Below are positions 63,708 through 64,000 of a stretch of 64,000 bases of DNA, one piece after another. The translations under genes were made by a program, and so were the position numbers. The DNA is from Actinospineispora spinosispora DSM 44797 (GTDB taxonomy: Bacteria; Actinomycetota; Actinomycetes; Mycobacteriales; Pseudonocardiaceae). A model generated the notes under the pieces. It saw only the letters and a list, made by a program, of their open reading frames with translations. It was not told the origin of the DNA and did no database searches. Numbering within the stretch: position 1 is the stretch's first letter; each line of letters begins with the position of its first letter. The stretch spans positions 510,582 to 574,581 of the forward strand of contig NZ_KE386833.1 of assembly GCF_000429025.1 (NCBI RefSeq). Direction: 5' to 3'.

Positions 63708-63724
63708 TCGTCCGCGTACCGCGA

Positions 63725-63756
63725 AGCTCGGACAGAGGTCCTCTACGCCGCACAGA
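63725..63756. repeat. Degenerate half of the GCTCGCACAGA hairpin element
   Basis: AGCTCGGACAGA followed after the same 7-base spacer by TACGCCGCACAGA aligns base for base with 58735-58766, with one mismatch outside the spacer. The complementary right half is missing, so it is a remnant or a half-site. Confidence 0.55.
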
Positions 63757-63924
63757 GGCCCAGGCCCAATGCCACTTGGCTCAAGCGGATCATCGTGAGT
63801 GACCCGCGGCTTTGTCGGCGGTCCTGTCTACTACAGCCTGGACCGGGGTGGGTGAGGTTCGGGGCCGGATGTTGTCGCTGGCCGGTGGTCGGGGTGCGCG
63901 GGCTGCGCTCGACAGCCACCCAAC

Positions 63925-63988
63925 CATGATCACCACGGTCTGGTAGCTGATTTCGCGCGAAAATTCAGCCATCACACCGTGGTGATCA
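63925..63988. repeat. TGATCACCACGG palindromic element, copy 2
   Basis: Perfect 13-bp arms at 63927-63939 and 63976-63988, with a GCTGATTTCGCGCGAAAATTCAGC-like centre (about 63946-63969). It matches copy 1 (20496-20561) in order and spacing with scattered differences. Confidence 0.75.
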
Positions 63989-64000
63989 AGAAATGCCGGT

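Larger units (their letters stand above)
63656..64000. other. Gene-free end of window with repeats
   Basis: Holds, in order, the yggT terminator, a half-copy of the GCTCGCACAGA hairpin family, a short CGTGAGTG motif also seen at 26245, and copy 2 of the TGATCACCACGG palindromic element. No coding region is visible. Confidence 0.6.

Overview
This is a high-GC actinobacterial chromosome segment, most likely from the order Pseudonocardiales (an Amycolatopsis, Saccharopolyspora or Pseudonocardia type organism). The basis is the very GC-rich third codon position, many GTG starts, frequent 4-bp ATGA/GTGA gene overlaps, a SigC-type sigma factor beside cobalamin genes as in mycobacteria, an IniB-like protein, a second EF-P, and abundant acyl-CoA, SDR and PucR genes. 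The genus is an inference. I saw no rRNA, tRNA, CRISPR array, integrase or transposase.

Layout. 1-2.0 kb (minus): a phosphonate-type ABC importer, phnD-phnC-phnE, with phnE cut by the window edge. 2.2-4.9 kb: an NAD(P)-binding reductase, an unusual His/Asp/Arg-repeat protein with an IniB N-terminus, and a GNAT acetyltransferase. 5.0-8.4 kb: an amine permease and a copper amine oxidase. 8.5-12.6 kb: TetR - amidohydrolase - aldo/keto reductase - linalool-dehydratase-like protein. 12.6-22.4 kb: acyl-CoA type catabolism (double-hotdog thioesterase, CaiB-type CoA transferase, thiolase-like protein, methyltransferase, acyl-CoA ligase), a JmjC/cupin protein, and a tandem-duplicated GntR/FCD regulator. 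Between the acyl-CoA ligase and this regulator lies a 0.7 kb gene-free island of palindromic repeats. 22.5-30.1 kb: an SDR, sigC with a divergent zinc-finger membrane protein, cobL, mdh, cbiD, cobK and cobH. 30.2-33.6 kb: a GMC oxidoreductase, an EamA exporter, an EF-P paralogue and a tiny membrane protein.

33.7-40.6 kb: a nucleobase/hydantoin-type operon (CodB-like permease, HyuA-like protein, two DUF917/S-Me-THD proteins, PucR). 40.6-47.0 kb: a secreted beta-helix protein facing away from a tightly coupled three-gene operon (P-loop NTPase, cytosolic gluzincin-like protein, ABC exporter with a Pro/Met-rich tail). This operon is the best candidate for an undescribed system. 47-50.5 kb: an LLM oxidoreductase, then a less GC-rich patch with an MFS transporter and a small secreted protein. 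50.6-56.4 kb: PucR diverging from agmatinase/guanidinobutyrase - TPP decarboxylase - sodium symporter, which fits guanidino-compound (2-ketoarginine) catabolism. 56.5-63.7 kb: two small proteins, a third PucR-type regulator, two SDRs, a second acyl-CoA ligase, a saccharopine-dehydrogenase-like protein and a YggT-family protein.

Several intergenic palindrome families recur across the window: a 62-66 bp TGATCACCACGG element, a 71-72 bp CACACCGCGCACC element, and gene-end hairpins sharing GCTCGCACAGA arms. Because no homology search could be run, family names rest on motif recognition. Start sites were chosen from ribosome-binding sites, overlaps and signal sequences.
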